Source: Guyanagaster necrorhizus
Lineage: Eukaryota > Basidiomycota > Agaricomycetes > Agaricales > Physalacriaceae
Assembly: GCF_019112545.1 (NCBI RefSeq)
Contig: NW_025064886.1
Span: 1,523,059 to 1,587,058, forward strand
Direction: 5' to 3'
DNA length: 64,000 nucleotides
In this document: in pieces, positions 12,742 through 24,998 of the stretch
Numbering within the stretch: the first letter of the stretch is position 1
How the letters are laid out: each line of letters begins with the position of its first letter
The notes under the pieces: generated by a model
The model's database searches: none
Told to the model about the DNA's origin: nothing
The model's input: the letters and a program-made list of their open reading frames with translations, nothing else
Position numbers and translations under genes: made by a program

Positions 12742-13519
12742 ATGGGCTCACAAAAGATCCAGGTCTTGCATGACTCGCGTCTTGTTGACGACGGTTTACT
12801 TGAACCCATTGACCTTCAGCTAACGGTCTTCGAGACCTTATTACAAGAGTATTTTGCCTACGTGTTAATTGTCGTCGTCACCCATTGACAACCTCCCAGC
12901 GATACCCCAGTATCAGGTGTCTCGTCATTACCTATGGCTACACCAAAGGCGGAGAAATTGGAGGTCGATCCTGTTGGGATTGTAGAGGCGGGGGATCATT
13001 CCAAGTTCGTTCCCTTCAATTTTTGTACCTCTCCCAGAGGACGTATCTCTAACACCGGATTCTAGCGACGACCAGCACACGCCTTGCCCTCCCGGACCAC
13101 TCCTTCAGGACTATGATTCTTTTAGTAAAGGGAGTGTCGAGGGTGACTTTGCCTTCTTACCACCTTATTACGAGGACGACGACGAGCATGTATATCCTGA
13201 ACCCGAGCTTGAAGAAGGCTTGGGTCAGACGGTACCCGATTTTAATTCATCGTTGGCATCCCTTCCTCTCACCGAGGCCGGAGAATGGATTCCGTCGTGG
13301 CTTCAGGGTGTGTCACAAGCACAGGGGAGTGACTCCCCTCTTATTTCCTCTCGGCTCGTCGTTGAGCAGGATGTTGCTCATAACACGGGGACGCGCTACA
13401 AGCGCAAGCACTCCGTTGCACTGTCCGACGATGCTTCTCAGCGCCGCGTCCCTCTAGGTCCGCTGAGCCTGCCCTCCGTCTCTCAGAGGGCACTACCTAA
13501 ACATACGCCTCCTGACTGA
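12742..13519 (+). CDS. Unknown acidic protein, possibly 3'-truncated by a frameshift
   Basis: The ATG at 12742 follows a TATA box and pyrimidine tract. Exons 12742-12863, 12900-13004 and 13066-13519 join in phase to give about 226 aa. The second and third exons are rich in Pro, Asp and Glu (YYEDDDEHVYPEPELEE), with a short basic patch (RYKRKH) near the C-terminus. I recognise no domain. The first intron would be only 36 nt, which is short. Directly after the TGA at 13517-13519 a second frame stays open for about 50 codons with similar composition and could be reached by removing a single T, so this may be the first half of a disrupted longer gene. Function unknown. Confidence 0.5.
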
Positions 13520-14560
13520 TGGCGGCGACTCGCCTCATCCATTGACCCTCGTTGGCCTGAAACGCCCGCATCCAGCTTATATTGCTGACCGTATTTCTCG
13601 TATACAACGTCATGCTCACGGCGGGAACAAGCACCCGTCTTACCATATGCCTTCGGCAGGACAAGGACAGCGTCTTTGATCCGCATTTTTCCTACCATTC
13701 CATGGCAATGATACTACTCCGTTTTTCCCTTGTTTCCCCAACAGCGGCTGCACCTATCAGCATCGTTACAGGATAGAGTTGAAGCACATATTTATGCGAC
13801 TTGGAGAAGTCCTTAGGACATAATCCAACACAGTGACTTCTTTTTCGATCTTCGTTTTCCTTACTGGCCCCACCCCTAGAGTATCCAATGCTTGTATACG
13901 TCTAGCTGTAGATACTTCACCCAAAGAGTAGTCGTAGAGATAGTAGACAGGAATGTTACTAGTTTTGATACCAATTCGTTATTATACGTAGTCTGCGCGT
14001 AGGGACATGTGTTTTTCATATAATCATGTCGATTACATCCTAGATCTCGAACGTCGAACGCTGTCTTTCTCTCACCTGCTGGATCAAATACTCCCGCGGA
14101 GGTTATTGTCTTTGAAAGGATTTCTTTCAGACTCAGCGGTGGCCGTTGGATTTTTCTCTGGATTTGAGTCAGTACAACCACACGGGTCTTGATCTATCCG
14201 GATTTAACAATCAACGTCTGGTGCACCTGGAATCAAGTCCCAAGGTCCAGGATCAGTTCCTGCAGTGGAATATCTCGGTATCTTCTGCTTGCCTCTGGAC
14301 ATCTAAAGGAACATTCTAGCAGCACGCGTCAGATGGTCTGTATATTGCGAGGAAATGTTTTGGAATTCGATAATCCCATTGCTCTGCTGCTTCTCAGGCT
14401 TCTCAGGCTTTGGTGATGGACGGACGATGGCGTTTCACCAGTCGTTCCCGACATTTAACTTCTCCATATTCAGACATACCAAATCTCTCAAAAGAGCGAC
14501 CGATGTATCGCCTCCAACGCATCCTCGGATCATTGCGCTACGATGATGTGCAATAGCGAT
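13520..14560 (+). pseudogene. Coding-like remnants with stops and frame changes, unknown family
   Basis: Several stretches read like protein but are interrupted. 13518-13680 is open in the frame shifted by one base from the upstream gene. 13755-13880 reads as an amphipathic segment broken by TAG. 14160-14360 reads through a Leu/Asn/Gln-rich segment with TAG and TAA breaks, and 14413-14546 gives a basic segment. No intron set with good borders joins them. I infer a decayed gene, or an unresolved multi-exon gene continuing the one at 12742. No family is recognised. Confidence 0.3.
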
Positions 14561-14654
14561 ATTGTTCATTGGCCCTCTTCAAGAAATGATAAGAGAGCGG
14601 CTAGCGATTAGAAGCCAGTACCACTGGTCTTCCTCTTTTGACGATATTTCAGCC

Positions 14655-17600
14655 ATGGCGAACTCAGCAGACACTGTTCAGGCCAGCGCCGACGAGAAAC
14701 TATCCATCGCTGCCGACGATCCAGAGTTCGACTATGAAAAATCCCACTTGAATGATGAAGCCATCGTAACTAGCGGGCAAGATGTTTCCCGGTTTGTCGT
14801 TGATGTACGAGATGACAGTGACCCTGCTCTTACTTTTCGGTCACTATTCTTGGGCACGGTCATCGCTGGATTGGGCGCTGCCCTTTGTCAGGCAAGTCGT
14901 TGCTTATCGTGCGATGAATCTTTGCTGATTTATGTGTGCTGTTTAGATCTATAACTTCAAGCCAGTTCAAATGTCGGTATCGACGGTATTTCTGCTTTTG
15001 GTTCTGTATAGCATTGGGTTGGCTTGGGCTACTTTTCTACCTCGGCGCGCGTGGGTAGAAGGTACCAGGTTGCAGAAGCTGGCGCCGGTGCTGGAATTTA
15101 TTAATCCCGGTTCATTTGGTCTGAAGGAGGTGAGTTTATAGGCTCGTCGAATTTCAGGTCTCGAAATTTTTGGCCTTATTTTCCCCTACAGCATGTTGTG
15201 GCTACTCTGATAGCTTCCACTGCGGCTAATGGAAGTACTGCTGTGAACAATTTCGCTGTCCAGCGGGTACGCATATAGTTGACGTCTGTTATTAGATTGC
15301 TTAAGATGTTTTGTAGCTGTTCTACGATACAAATGTACAGGCGTTGACGGCTATATTAGCGACATTTTCGACAGCTTCTTTCGGGTGAGTATTATTTCTT
15401 CCACTCCATAGAAGTATGCTTATATTCTTCACGAATAGCATGGGCCTTGTTGGCATATTGCGACCGCTTACAGTGTATCCGTCTGAGATGGTATATTGGC
15501 AAGTGAGTACAGCGGCTTGTGTATCTTTGCTATTCTTATCGCATACTAGAATCTGCTCACCGTCTCCGTCTTTCAGGGTGAGCCATCTAATCACCCCTAT
15601 GACCGCATCCCGTTACTAAGCATTTGCCAGCCCTACACTTTGATATTCATGCCAACACAAAGAGAATCAAACTTTTCTGGACGGCCTTCACAGGAATGTT
15701 TATTTACGAAGTTATTCCGTCCTACGTGTTTCCGCTCCTCAACGGGTTCAGTATCTTCTGTCTTGCATCTCGGAAAGCATCAGCCGCGACCGTTGATATT
15801 TTCACTAATATTTTCGGTGGCGCCAGTAGTAACGAAGGTCTTGGATTGCTTAACCTGTCACTTGATTGGCAATATATTGGATCAACGTACGCACCATCCA
15901 GTCGATATAGTCCTTCACTAAAACAATCGGCAGGTATATGTCTCTACCACTTATTCAACAAGGTGCGTTGGCTGTCAGGCTTCCTAAGTACCAAGTTCAT
16001 TTTGACACGGTGCAGCGAATGCTTGGGTTGGGTACATCATCTGCTACATTGTCATCTCGGCAATCTACTACTCCAACGCTTGGAATGTACGTTCCGTTTT
16101 CACTCTCTTCGTATGCAGATGTTTATATGTCTTGGGTCTCAACAGTCAAAATCCTTCCCAATGCTGTCGACCTCCATCTTCTCATCAAACGGGACTGTGT
16201 ACCAGCAATCTGCCGTCTTCGGTTCCAAATGGACCCTCAATCAAACCGCGCTCGATGAAGTCGGCCTTCCAGCTTTGACTGGTTCAAATGCGTGGGCTAA
16301 TCTGACCGCCAATCTTGGGGTATGCATTTTAGAGCAGCGACGAATTGTCTGCTGATTCTGCTGTAGATTGGTGGTCTTATTGCTCATGTTCTTTTTTTCT
16401 GGGGACCATACGCCCGAGATGCCATCAAGCAATCGCGTAATAAGACACATCCAGATCGGCATTTCCAGGCAATGCAGAAGTACAGTGAAGCGCCCTGGTG
16501 GTGGTACGCCATACTCTTGTTGCTTTCATTCTTTGCAGGTAGGTACCTAACTTCAAAGACTTGTATCGGCACATGTGCATCAGCTTTATTGTTCTAATAG
16601 GTTTGATCGTGGTACTCAAGGGGCAAACCTCTCTACCATGGTGGTCGTATATCGTAGCCCTAATTCTAGGCGGCTTCATAACGGTGAAGTTCTTAAATGT
16701 GACAAAATGATGGTCCTTAGTACTCATTTGCACTATCAGCCATTCTCTACACTTCTCTATGGACGCATGGGAACAAGTGTTGCCACGAACCAGCTCATGA
16801 AGATGGTTCCTGGTGCCCTTAACCCCGGGAAACCGGTGGCGAATCTCTACGTATGAATGAAGTAACAAACGGTCCTTTCCTCAATGACGTTCCCTCCAGT
16901 TCTCAATGTGGAGTCACGATGTTGTAGCGACATCCATCAACCTAGCAGGTGACTTGAAAATTGGCCAATACACCAAAATCCCTCCCCGCGTCATGTTCCT
17001 CACCCAGGTTTGGGGGACGCTTCTTGGTATGATTTTAGTAGTTCTTGACATTCAGTCTGATTGACTCACTCCTCAAACCTTCAGGCGCAATCGTCAATTA
17101 TGGTAACCACATCTTCGAGTTTGTTTCCACTGTGGTATCCAACTCTTTCACAATTTAGCGGTTATGGTTTCTGTCGTCGACAAACAACGTGAGGTCTTGA
17201 CGGACCCTACAGGCACAGTGGTGTGGAGTGGCCAGACTCTACAAAGTTTGAACAGTGCTGCGGTGACATGGTCTCACGCTAAGCAGCTATATGGTTGCAG
17301 TGGTCCCTATCTCATTGTCCCTTTGGGATTGCCAATCGGGATGGTCCCGACCTTCTTCCAATGGCTTATATGGAAGGTGCGTTTTGCTTCACCCTATCTA
17401 TAATAGTAGTTTACGCATTCGCGCGACAGCGCTGGCCCATCATTGGGCCGGTCAGGGTTGACATCATTATTCTACCCATTGTATACTATGTGCGTACCGT
17501 GTTCTCAGCTACTTCTTTCTCTAACCGCAGTGTCACATACCACCAGTACTCTTCGAAGATGAGCAGCGGTCAGACATCGATGATCACGTCCTGTATCATT

Positions 17601-17884
17601 GTCGGTCTCGTCTCCCAGTTCTGGTTAAGGAGATATCACCCTGTTTGGTATCGAAAGTATAACTACATTCTGGGTGGCGCATTGGACGGGGGAGCGCAAG
17701 TGATGATCTTTATTCTTTCTTTTGCAGTTTTTGGCGCCTCTAATGTGGAGAAACCTTTTCCTACGGTGAGTTGTTTACCGTCAAATAATGTGCCATGAAC
17801 TAAATAATTCTCTGTTGACAGTGGGCAGGAAACCCGGCCAATGGAAATGCTGACTACTGCAACGGGAACGGAGCATTAGATTGA
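14655..17884 (+). CDS. Oligopeptide transporter, OPT family
   Basis: Multi-exon gene (at least 14 exons) from the ATG at 14655 to the TGA at 17882-17884. The N-terminus is acidic and cytosolic (DVRDDSDPALTFRSLFLG), then about 14-16 membrane segments follow. OPT family blocks are all present in order: LEFINPGSFGLKEH, TAANGSTAVNNFAVQR, ILRPLTVYPSEMVYW, FTNIFGGASSNEGLG, SKSFPMLSTSIFSSNGT, LPALTGSNAW, the ATNQLMK and NPGKPVANLY loop, LKIGQYTKIPPR, and the C-terminal FWLRRYHPVWYRKYNYILGGALDGG ending NADYCNGNGALD. These proteins import small peptides or glutathione with protons at the plasma membrane. The gene looks intact. The first intron (14892-14946) uses a GC donor (gcaagt). Confidence 0.93.
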
Positions 17885-18538
17885 CTCGTGGCATTTGAGT
17901 ATGCTTCGTGAATCAGAAAGCATATTTCCTCGATACTTAGATACTCATATATTTTCATATACTGGCAATGCTATAACCAACAATTGTAGCAGATCGCCTT
18001 GAGGGATTACTTACTCCGCCATTTTAACGAACGTGTTTCACAGTGACTGGAATGCTTACGGGCCACGGTAATACTGCGCTTATTACGATGATAAATGCAC
18101 TGAGTAAATATCTCCCTTATCTGGCTTGCTACGAAGACGATGTTGAACCAGAAGAGTACTGTAGTGAGAAAAACCGGATCGGACTCCGGAATCTATCTAG
18201 ATCCTTCCCGGCCCGGCACAAAGGTGCTCGTCTTCCCGCCTAAGTAAGAAGGCAATCCGAGATTTGCAAGACTTTACTCTGAGATTTCGCTGACTTTTAT
18301 CGCACTGAAATGATGCCTCAGCACGATTCCATAATCCCTGGGCCGAGCTCTGGCCTGCCTCTTAGTCCGGTGACAAACCCGATCTGATGCCTATCAATCG
18401 TTTCTCAGATCTGAAATATTCGGGGAGATATGTCAACCCAGGTATGTTTTCTGTCTTTGAAATGCTCTTCTTTATGTAAAGGTCGGGATACTCAGTAAGA
18501 GACGATGTGTCGATCTGTCTAGATCTCTACTTTCCAAT
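17885..18538. other. Intergenic region between OPT gene and pseudogene
   Basis: About 650 bp with no convincing gene. It contains short open frames without family features. Confidence 0.4.
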
Positions 18539-19850
18539 GTCATCTAACAATGCCAACTCTGGCTTAATGTTCGTAAGTATCACAGCGCTCTCAGTGTTCA
18601 TATTTTTCACCAGATCCTCAATATCGTTAGGTGACCGAGGCATTATCGGGTCCCATATTTTGACCCAACTGTTAGATGACAGATATTCCGTTCGAGCGTA
18701 TGTTATATTTATAGCAGATCAAAGGTCCTTTCTGACGGTCGTTATATCTCAGTGTAGCCAGCGGAAAGAAATTGACCTGCTCAACAAAGCTTTGTCTGCC
18801 AACTACAGCAGCGACAGATTCGAAGTCGTCGAGGTCGCAGACATCGCTTCCAGTGACACCTCAAAGGTAGGGCAGTTTCAAGTTTATATATACCCACTGT
18901 CGTGCTCGCATTTGTTCCATGAGGTATTGTTGGAATCATCCATGCTGCAGCTCCCCTCCCTGGAAGAGTCGACCCAGAGACGGCGTTCAGGGTGAGTCTC
19001 CAATCCATGATAATCAATCAGCGATTAATGTGGGCATGATAATCTACAGAGCAGCATCGAAGGATCGCTTCATATTCTACGCGAAGCTGTAAAAGCCAAA
19101 GTTCCCAGGATTGTTGCTACAAGCTCTGTAGTAACACATTCTTTCCCTAAAGGCCCTCTCTGTGTCAACGGTAATTTTTCGTCTTTCTTTGATCCGCATT
19201 TTACCCATTGTACTGCGCTATAGACTGGAATCATATTAGCAAGGAACAAGCGACAGCTTCAGGATAGCCATTCCAGATCTACGTAGCCCAGAAGAAATAT
19301 GCAGACCTGGCGGTCGTTGAATTCGCGGAGAAACATCCAGAAATAGATGTTACGCTTGGTATGTTCAACTTGTTTCGTTCAACTTACACGGCCTTTCTCC
19401 GCAGTTGGACCTCCCTTTAATTACGGGCCCTTCGTCCTGGCCTCGAATACCTCCTTCCTGAGCCCGACCTCAGCGCTCTTTCCACAAACGAGAGCAACTA
19501 TGCGCTCCTTCGACCTGGAAACACTAGAGTCTCTACCGCCTCAGGTGCTATTGATGTTCATGATGCTGTGAGGGCCCACGTCCTTGCCCTGAAATCCCCA
19601 CCTTCGACAGAAGTTTGGCGGAAGAGGTTCGTTCGCAATAGTGTCCCCGCACAGGTCTTCATATAGGGACGCTCTCACGATCATCGCGAAAGAGCGCCCT
19701 GAGCCCAAGGACCGCCTAAACGATGCCACCCTCGCGCGGGAGTCTTCGTATACGTTCCCTGTGGAATGGCAGAAGATAGATGATGTGCTTGGTTTAAAGC
19801 GGATCCGTTCATTCCATGGGACAAGACGGTTTTGCATACCGTTGATAGTC
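18539..19850 (+). pseudogene. Decayed NAD(P)-dependent extended-SDR reductase/epimerase
   Basis: The translated pieces line up as one dihydroflavonol-reductase/Gre2-like enzyme: GSHILTQLLDDRYSVRA, then DLLNKALSANYSSDRFEVVEVAD, GIVGIIHAAAPLPGRVDPETAF (by splicing), SIEGSLHILREAVKAKVPRIVATSS, WNHISKEQATASG, FQIYVAQKKYADLAVVEFAEKHPEIDVTL, GPPFNYGPF and a C-terminal TFPVEWQKIDDVLGLK. Intron borders remain, so decay is recent. The lesions are a shortened glycine-rich NAD-binding loop (18633-18650), an in-frame TAG after ATASG (near 19265), a one-base loss near 19440 that shifts the frame, and a stop plus frame change near 19665. No complete reading frame survives. Confidence 0.82.
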
Positions 19851-20036
19851 AAAAGACGTACTTGCCCTTTTGTGACTGTCGCGACTCGCATGATAAGTAC
19901 GCCGGCTGCTCGGCGTATAGGTTCCGATATTTGTATCGGGCGAAGATGCCAAATAATTGGCACTGCTATTGTCAGCAGGCACGCGAGTCAGCCCTCTGTC
20001 TTACGTCCATCTTGAAACTTTTTTCTTCATAACGAA

Positions 20037-20638
20037 ATGGTGCGTTTTCGTTCCTTCATGCGATATCCTCGCTGACAAATGTGACAGTCTACGAATTGCA
20101 GACGACGCCTCATCCGAGACTTTAAGCGATTGTCGACGGATCCTCCTGGTGGCATCTCCGGGAGCCCATGTCCAGACAACATCATGCTATGGAACGCCGT
20201 TATATTTGGCCCAGGTACGTTCTACCTTTTTTTTCACTTTCGCTACTTGGCTCACCCACTAATGCAGGCGAAACGCCCTTTGAAGACGGCACCTTCAAAC
20301 TCCTGCTCACCTTTGACGAATCCTACCCCAACAAGCCCCCCACCGTCAAGTTCCTCTCACGGATGTTCCACCCGAATGTATATGCGAACGGCGAGCTCTG
20401 TCTAGACATCCTTCAGAACCGATGGTCCCCGACTTACGATGTCGCCGCGATCCTGACATCGATACAGAGTCTTCTGCATGACCCGAACCCTAATAGCCCA
20501 GCCAATGCGGAGGCAGCACAGCTATATAGGGAAAATATGAAAGAATATGTGAGACGAGTAAAGGCTACAGTGGAGGAGAGCTGGCTTGATCCGGAAGAGA
20601 AGACGGCGATGGAGGGTCAGGAGAGTACATCGGCATAG
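20037..20638 (+). CDS. RAD6: E2 ubiquitin-conjugating enzyme RAD6/UBC2
   Basis: Exons 20037-20039 (ATG alone), 20088-20214 and 20268-20638 give 166 aa. The sequence matches RAD6 throughout: [77 protein letters not shown] with the active-site Cys in ELCLDIL, then [17 protein letters not shown]. The C-terminal tail is short and acidic, as in many filamentous fungi. RAD6 works with Bre1 on histone H2B, Rad18 on PCNA and Ubr1 in the N-degron pathway. The odd feature is the first coding exon, which is just the start codon followed by a 48-nt intron (20040-20087). The gene is intact. Confidence 0.96.
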
Positions 20639-21034
20639 TTTGAGATAGCGGTGTATACAATGACATTTTTCTTCCCATCTACTATTACATACATCCTGTG
20701 ATATACACTACCTTTTTTATGCCATACCATTCGCGACTTTGCCGTGTATTCATATCTTCTCCTACTCGGAAACCTTTACGAAGAAGGTACCAGTTCGTTG
20801 CTTTGTACGCTTCTGATAGTGCTGATATGTCAATTTAGTCACCGTAAAACTGAACAATGCGTTTGCATCTAAGAGTTTTCTTGTGTAGATGTGGCTCCCC
20901 GGTGTGCAGCGTACATACTATTCTTGGCGTAAAGGTCGCATTCCTAATATATTTTCAAGGTGCTAGGTACAGGGTACCGTTATAAGACTCACTAAGTCGT
21001 CGTTACAGTGCGGCCATGGTCAAGAATCCGCTAT
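20639..21034. other. Convergent 3' intergenic region
   Basis: About 400 bp between the RAD6 stop and the kinase 3' end. The last 90 bases (around 20940-21020) have diverged similarity to 26250-26340, so they belong to the duplicated block. No gene seen. Confidence 0.45.
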
Positions 21035-22432
21035 TTAGATCGTTCCGTATTCAATAAAGACAGCCAGTCGTGCCGGTGTCAATGCGTAAAAAGTACGAAG
21101 TGATGGGTCGATGGTGGTATCAGTTGGAAACGGAGCAGAAGGTAAAGGGGGAACATGACATAGGATGTACTTTAGCTGTCTTAACCTTTGACAGACCATG
21201 TCCTTTTTCGAACATCCTGGCTGGCGCAACTGCCACATAGTCCGTCGGTTGCATAACTCTGCGAAGCGCTGGACGACTTCTCCAATGGTAGGGCGTAAGT
21301 TAGGATCCCACAAGATCATATCATCAGCAAGAGAATTTAAGAACTGTAGAGGACGAAATTTGCCCTATGTACCAGTAAAGTCAGTAAAATTCATTAACTG
21401 GAGTACGGTCACTGACCACAGAAAAGGTTCTCTTCAGCATACTACCCAAATAATATACATCTGTCGGGAAAGGATTACAATCGTCGACCCAAGGAGGGTT
21501 GACAGTAATAATTGAATGTTCTGGTGGATGCTTGTCACCGCCGCTAATTGGAGGTTCCATTGGCGGTCCGTTGGAAGGATCGTAACGTCGCGATAGGCCA
21601 AAGTCAATGAGGTAATGCCGTGGCCAACACTGGGTTCGAGTAATGTGTTTCGCCGGTCTCAGGCTAGAGTGGTCGGGAACTAGCCATGGGCTGACAGGAC
21701 TAAATCCCTCGGGATACAATTCACTTGGATCCAGCATGATGTTCATCAAGGTACAGTCACTGAGAATAGATATGAATAATGAATATCATCATAGATATTT
21801 GACGTGAATGCGCCATACCGATGAGCGACAAAATGCTTGTGCATGAATTCTACTCCCTGCAGGAAATATTACATGAAGTGGGGCGTAACCACAAAGTGAC
21901 AGACCTCGAATATCTGACGGAAACATTCTATAAACTCTCCGACAGTGTCAAAAGCGGGGCTATCAAACCGACGCAGTCGCGGCATTACAATGATTTCAAA
22001 ATCTTCATCCAGCGGCGACTGGAGTACGTCGTAGATTGGAACGCAGTGATTCTTTGGATCGCCAGCTAATGGAGTAGATGATAGAAACCTGCCTATCGAT
22101 ACTTCGTGGGGGTGTCTTGACTTGGAGATGCGCTTGAGGGTGAGCAACCGTCCATCAGACGCGCGTTTTGCGTCCATTATGCAGTAGCGCTGTTACTACA
22201 ATGAATTGAGTTTGTGCTAAGAAAATTTGTTCATTACCGGGTGTGGCGCGTATTCCTCGCTACGTATCATATCCCATCTTGTCTTCCATGGCGGCGGCTT
22301 CCATCCTGGTTCGTACTTGGGTCGCAAATTGTACCCGGCTTCAGCAAGAAATGGCTGATGAAAGGTCCAAAAGATCTCTCCTTTCGTAGGAGGCCGAGGA
22401 TCAAATTCTTGGGGCAACAGGTCCCACCACAT
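21035..22432 (-). CDS. Agaricomycete protein-kinase-like protein (intact copy A)
   Basis: Start ATG at 22432-22430, stop at 21035. Exon 1 encodes a Trp/Pro-rich N-terminus (EAGYNLRPKYEPGWKPPPWK), followed by a 5'-degenerate N-lobe with LTLKRI as the probable ATP-binding lysine. The following exons give FIECFRQIFE-GVEFMHKHFVAHRDC-LMNIM (HRD and Asn present), YLIDFGLSRRYDP (DFG present), a GGDK..PEH activation segment, a VDVYYLG-like VYYLGSML helix and a C-terminal DPNLRPT motif. The last exon extends about 60 residues beyond it. Introns of about 45-60 nt separate the blocks. These are expanded lineage-specific kinase-like genes in mushrooms, with unknown substrates. The donor after residue FS (gtggtc) is non-typical. 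A truncated paralog lies at 26380-27060. Confidence 0.75.
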
Positions 22433-22619
22433 TGAAGGTAAAGAAAGCTGTAGTGAAGTTGCATCAAAAGGTGGAACGTGTATATGTCATGTGCATCGCG
22501 AGCTCGGCAATTTCCCATCATCAACTCTATCGATATGCCTTGCATCCGGCACGCGCTTCATCGACATGGATCTATATAGTACGTGGTCTCTGCTTCCTTT
22601 TCTCTTCAATCTTTGAGCC

Positions 22620-23122
22620 ATGGTCAAGAAGAACATTAGCATTAAAAGTAAGTGGAATGAAGGACTAGCACATCAGCGACTATCGCAAGGTGTGTTCCTC
22701 GCCAACTCGGAGGCCTGGCGTCCAGAGGAGAGAGAGGAGGTGAAAGACAGCTATTGGATGTACGTTACAAAACTTGATGTTGGAAAATTACAAATTTATT
22801 CGCTCTTCAGCTCGGTCGACCGTAGAAATGATGCTGAGGCCATGATGAAAGAGCCATTTAAGCTCAGCCACTGGCTACGTCCATCTCGAAGACACCACAT
22901 CGCGAATCAGTTTCTTCAGAACATGGAACATACGTATTCTCTTATTACGGTATGCACCGATTCCCTTACCTTTATTGAACCAATAAGAAAGATGCCATTT
23001 CATTTAGATATCCTCTGCAGATGCCCAAAGGCGCGGTTTATTACCACGTAAGATTTTTCCTTTCAAAGATCAGCATTATAAACCTTTTGCAGCTTCTCCT
23101 GGGGACGATGCCGGGAATCTAG
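22620..23122 (+). CDS. Small unknown protein between two kinases
   Basis: The ATG at 22620 is followed by a basic, charged sequence of roughly 110-125 aa. An in-frame intron of about 50 nt starting near 22759 (gtacgt...ttcag) is likely but optional, because the frame is open across it. Later introns at about 22951-23021 and 23051-23095 keep phase, and the frame ends in TAG at 23120-23122. Visible features are an EEREEVKDSYW charged helix and a basic RPSRRHH patch. I recognise no domain, and the gene may be a truncated derivative. Confidence 0.4.
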
Positions 23123-23261
23123 AGTATGTTTAATGCATATCGCCATTGTCTCTCTTTCTAACTGTTTTTAGGCTGAAGAGGCCGAGGCGTCGCATTGAGT
23201 AGGCCATCTGCCGAGTGTCAGCAATATCCATCACTTACATCTGACTCCACACCCAGCATCA

Positions 23262-24863
23262 AGGAAATTGTAATGTGTCTATTATATTCAGGCACCCTTG
23301 GTTTCTGACCACGTATCTCCAGGAGCACAGCGAGCGCCAATGTGGCATATTATTGAAGTCGGGAGATGTAAACCCAATGTACGTCCGTACTGGCGTTCCT
23401 ACGTGGCATGTTGAGCATATATCTTTGATACAGTGAAGTGATTCATGCCGCTGCTTCAGTGACAGATTGGAACGACCTACAACTACACTCCACAGCCAAC
23501 GTCTTGATTGCACAAATCCGTTCACTTCTCCGTTCCAGCCAATCACCCTGGGAGAAAATGAATCTTGTGCCCCCTTCAGTAGCCAAACGGGTCATTGATA
23601 CGCTTCAATGGGTATGTGCTAATCATCGGATATCTTCGATGTGACCTGAATAAAGTGTGAAGGAGGTGGATTACGCATCAGAAATCGACAACTACCGTAG
23701 ATGCTGTATCAGTTGTCTTCAAGCATTGAGCAGGATTTATGCAATCATCCCGACAACTTGCTACCTTGCCAAAGAAGCAATTACGAAAGATGGCGACCAT
23801 CCAATTTGTGGCAGCGCATCCTGCGTGAGCATCTAAGGTTTTTGCATCACCGACATACTGAAATTATTGTCGAATAGGATATTTGGAGAGGTAACCTTGA
23901 GCTAGAGCGCCTGCCCGTGTGTTTGAAAGTACTCAGGTATTTTCCTGAGAAAGACGATCGCGACTCATCCTTCAAGGTGAATATAGATATGAGAATATTG
24001 ACCGACTTTGATCTGGTGTCTATCACAGAACTATCTTAAAGAAGTTATGGTGTGGAGGCAGTTGCGCCATCCGTATATTTTGCCGCTCTTAGGTGTCAAC
24101 GAGGACCTTTTCGCACCCAGATTTTGCCTGATCTCCCCTTGGATGCGTCAAGGTAACATTATCGAGTATCTGCATAAAAATCCTCAGGACTCACACAAAC
24201 GACCGAAATTTGTATGTCCTCAATGTCGAGTCTGCAGGCTGTATTTATGACTTACCCGTTTTCAGGTCGTCGAGATTGCAGATGCGATACAGTGGCTTCA
24301 TGGTCTTCAACCGCCGGTGGTTCATGCAGACATAAAAGGGGTATGGAACACTTTCTTTACATCCTCTACAGTGAAAGCTCATCCTTCCAGGCCAACATTT
24401 TAATCAGCAATGACATACAATGCTATCTGGCTGATTTTGGACTCTCCTTTGTCGTTGAGACCCACAATCCCCGAAGTTCTTCCTCGCTGAAGCGAGGAAC
24501 GGTGCATTGGCTGGCTCCAGAATACCTGGATACTTCCTTACGCACTGAGGCGTACATTACTTCTCGAGATATGTATGCCTTTGGATGCACCATCGTTGAA
24601 GTGAGCGACCATACTCTGTCTATTAGACGTGTGGCTGATATTTTCATGAGATCTATACCGGAAAACCTCCCTTTTCTTATCTCCTGCTTGATTCGGCCGT
24701 CATATATGAGGTCTTAGTGAAGCGGAATGAACCGCCCCGTCCTGGAACTGATATTTTTCCCTCTGATGATTTGTGGTCCTTAGTACTCAGGTGTCTTTCA
24801 TACAATCCCGCGGATCGTCCTGGGGCAGTCGTTCTATTCGAGGCTTTGAAATCAATGCTGTAA
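23262..24863 (+). CDS. TKL-type (tyrosine-kinase-like) protein kinase
   Basis: The 3' part is certain, the start is not. An N-terminal helical region (EVIHAAASVTDWNDLQL, RVIDTLQW, EIDNYRRCC) leads through LPT/TTCYLAKEAI to a kinase N-lobe (GDHPICGSASCDIWRGNLE, then VCLKVLRY with the lysine). KEVMVWRQLRHPYILPLLGV, HADIKGANIL (HxD and Asn) and ADFGLSFVVE follow, then GTVHWLAPEYLD, YAFGCTIVEI and a C-terminal DRPGAVVLFEAL, ending TAA at 24863. This matches the large agaricomycete TKL set that carries WRQL.HPNILP. The HAD variant of HRD is usual for that set. Seven or more short introns. The gene lies inside the duplicated block but has no counterpart in the second copy. Confidence 0.72.
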
Positions 24864-24998
24864 CTAGTGACCTTGCTAGCACAGAGCAGGACCACCTTGA
24901 CTTGTCGCAGAGAGCCAATGCTTCTATTCTATGTCTTTCCTGAGTATTGTAATAGATCTTTGAACATGCTTGTATAAAATCATGGAGACCTGACTAAT

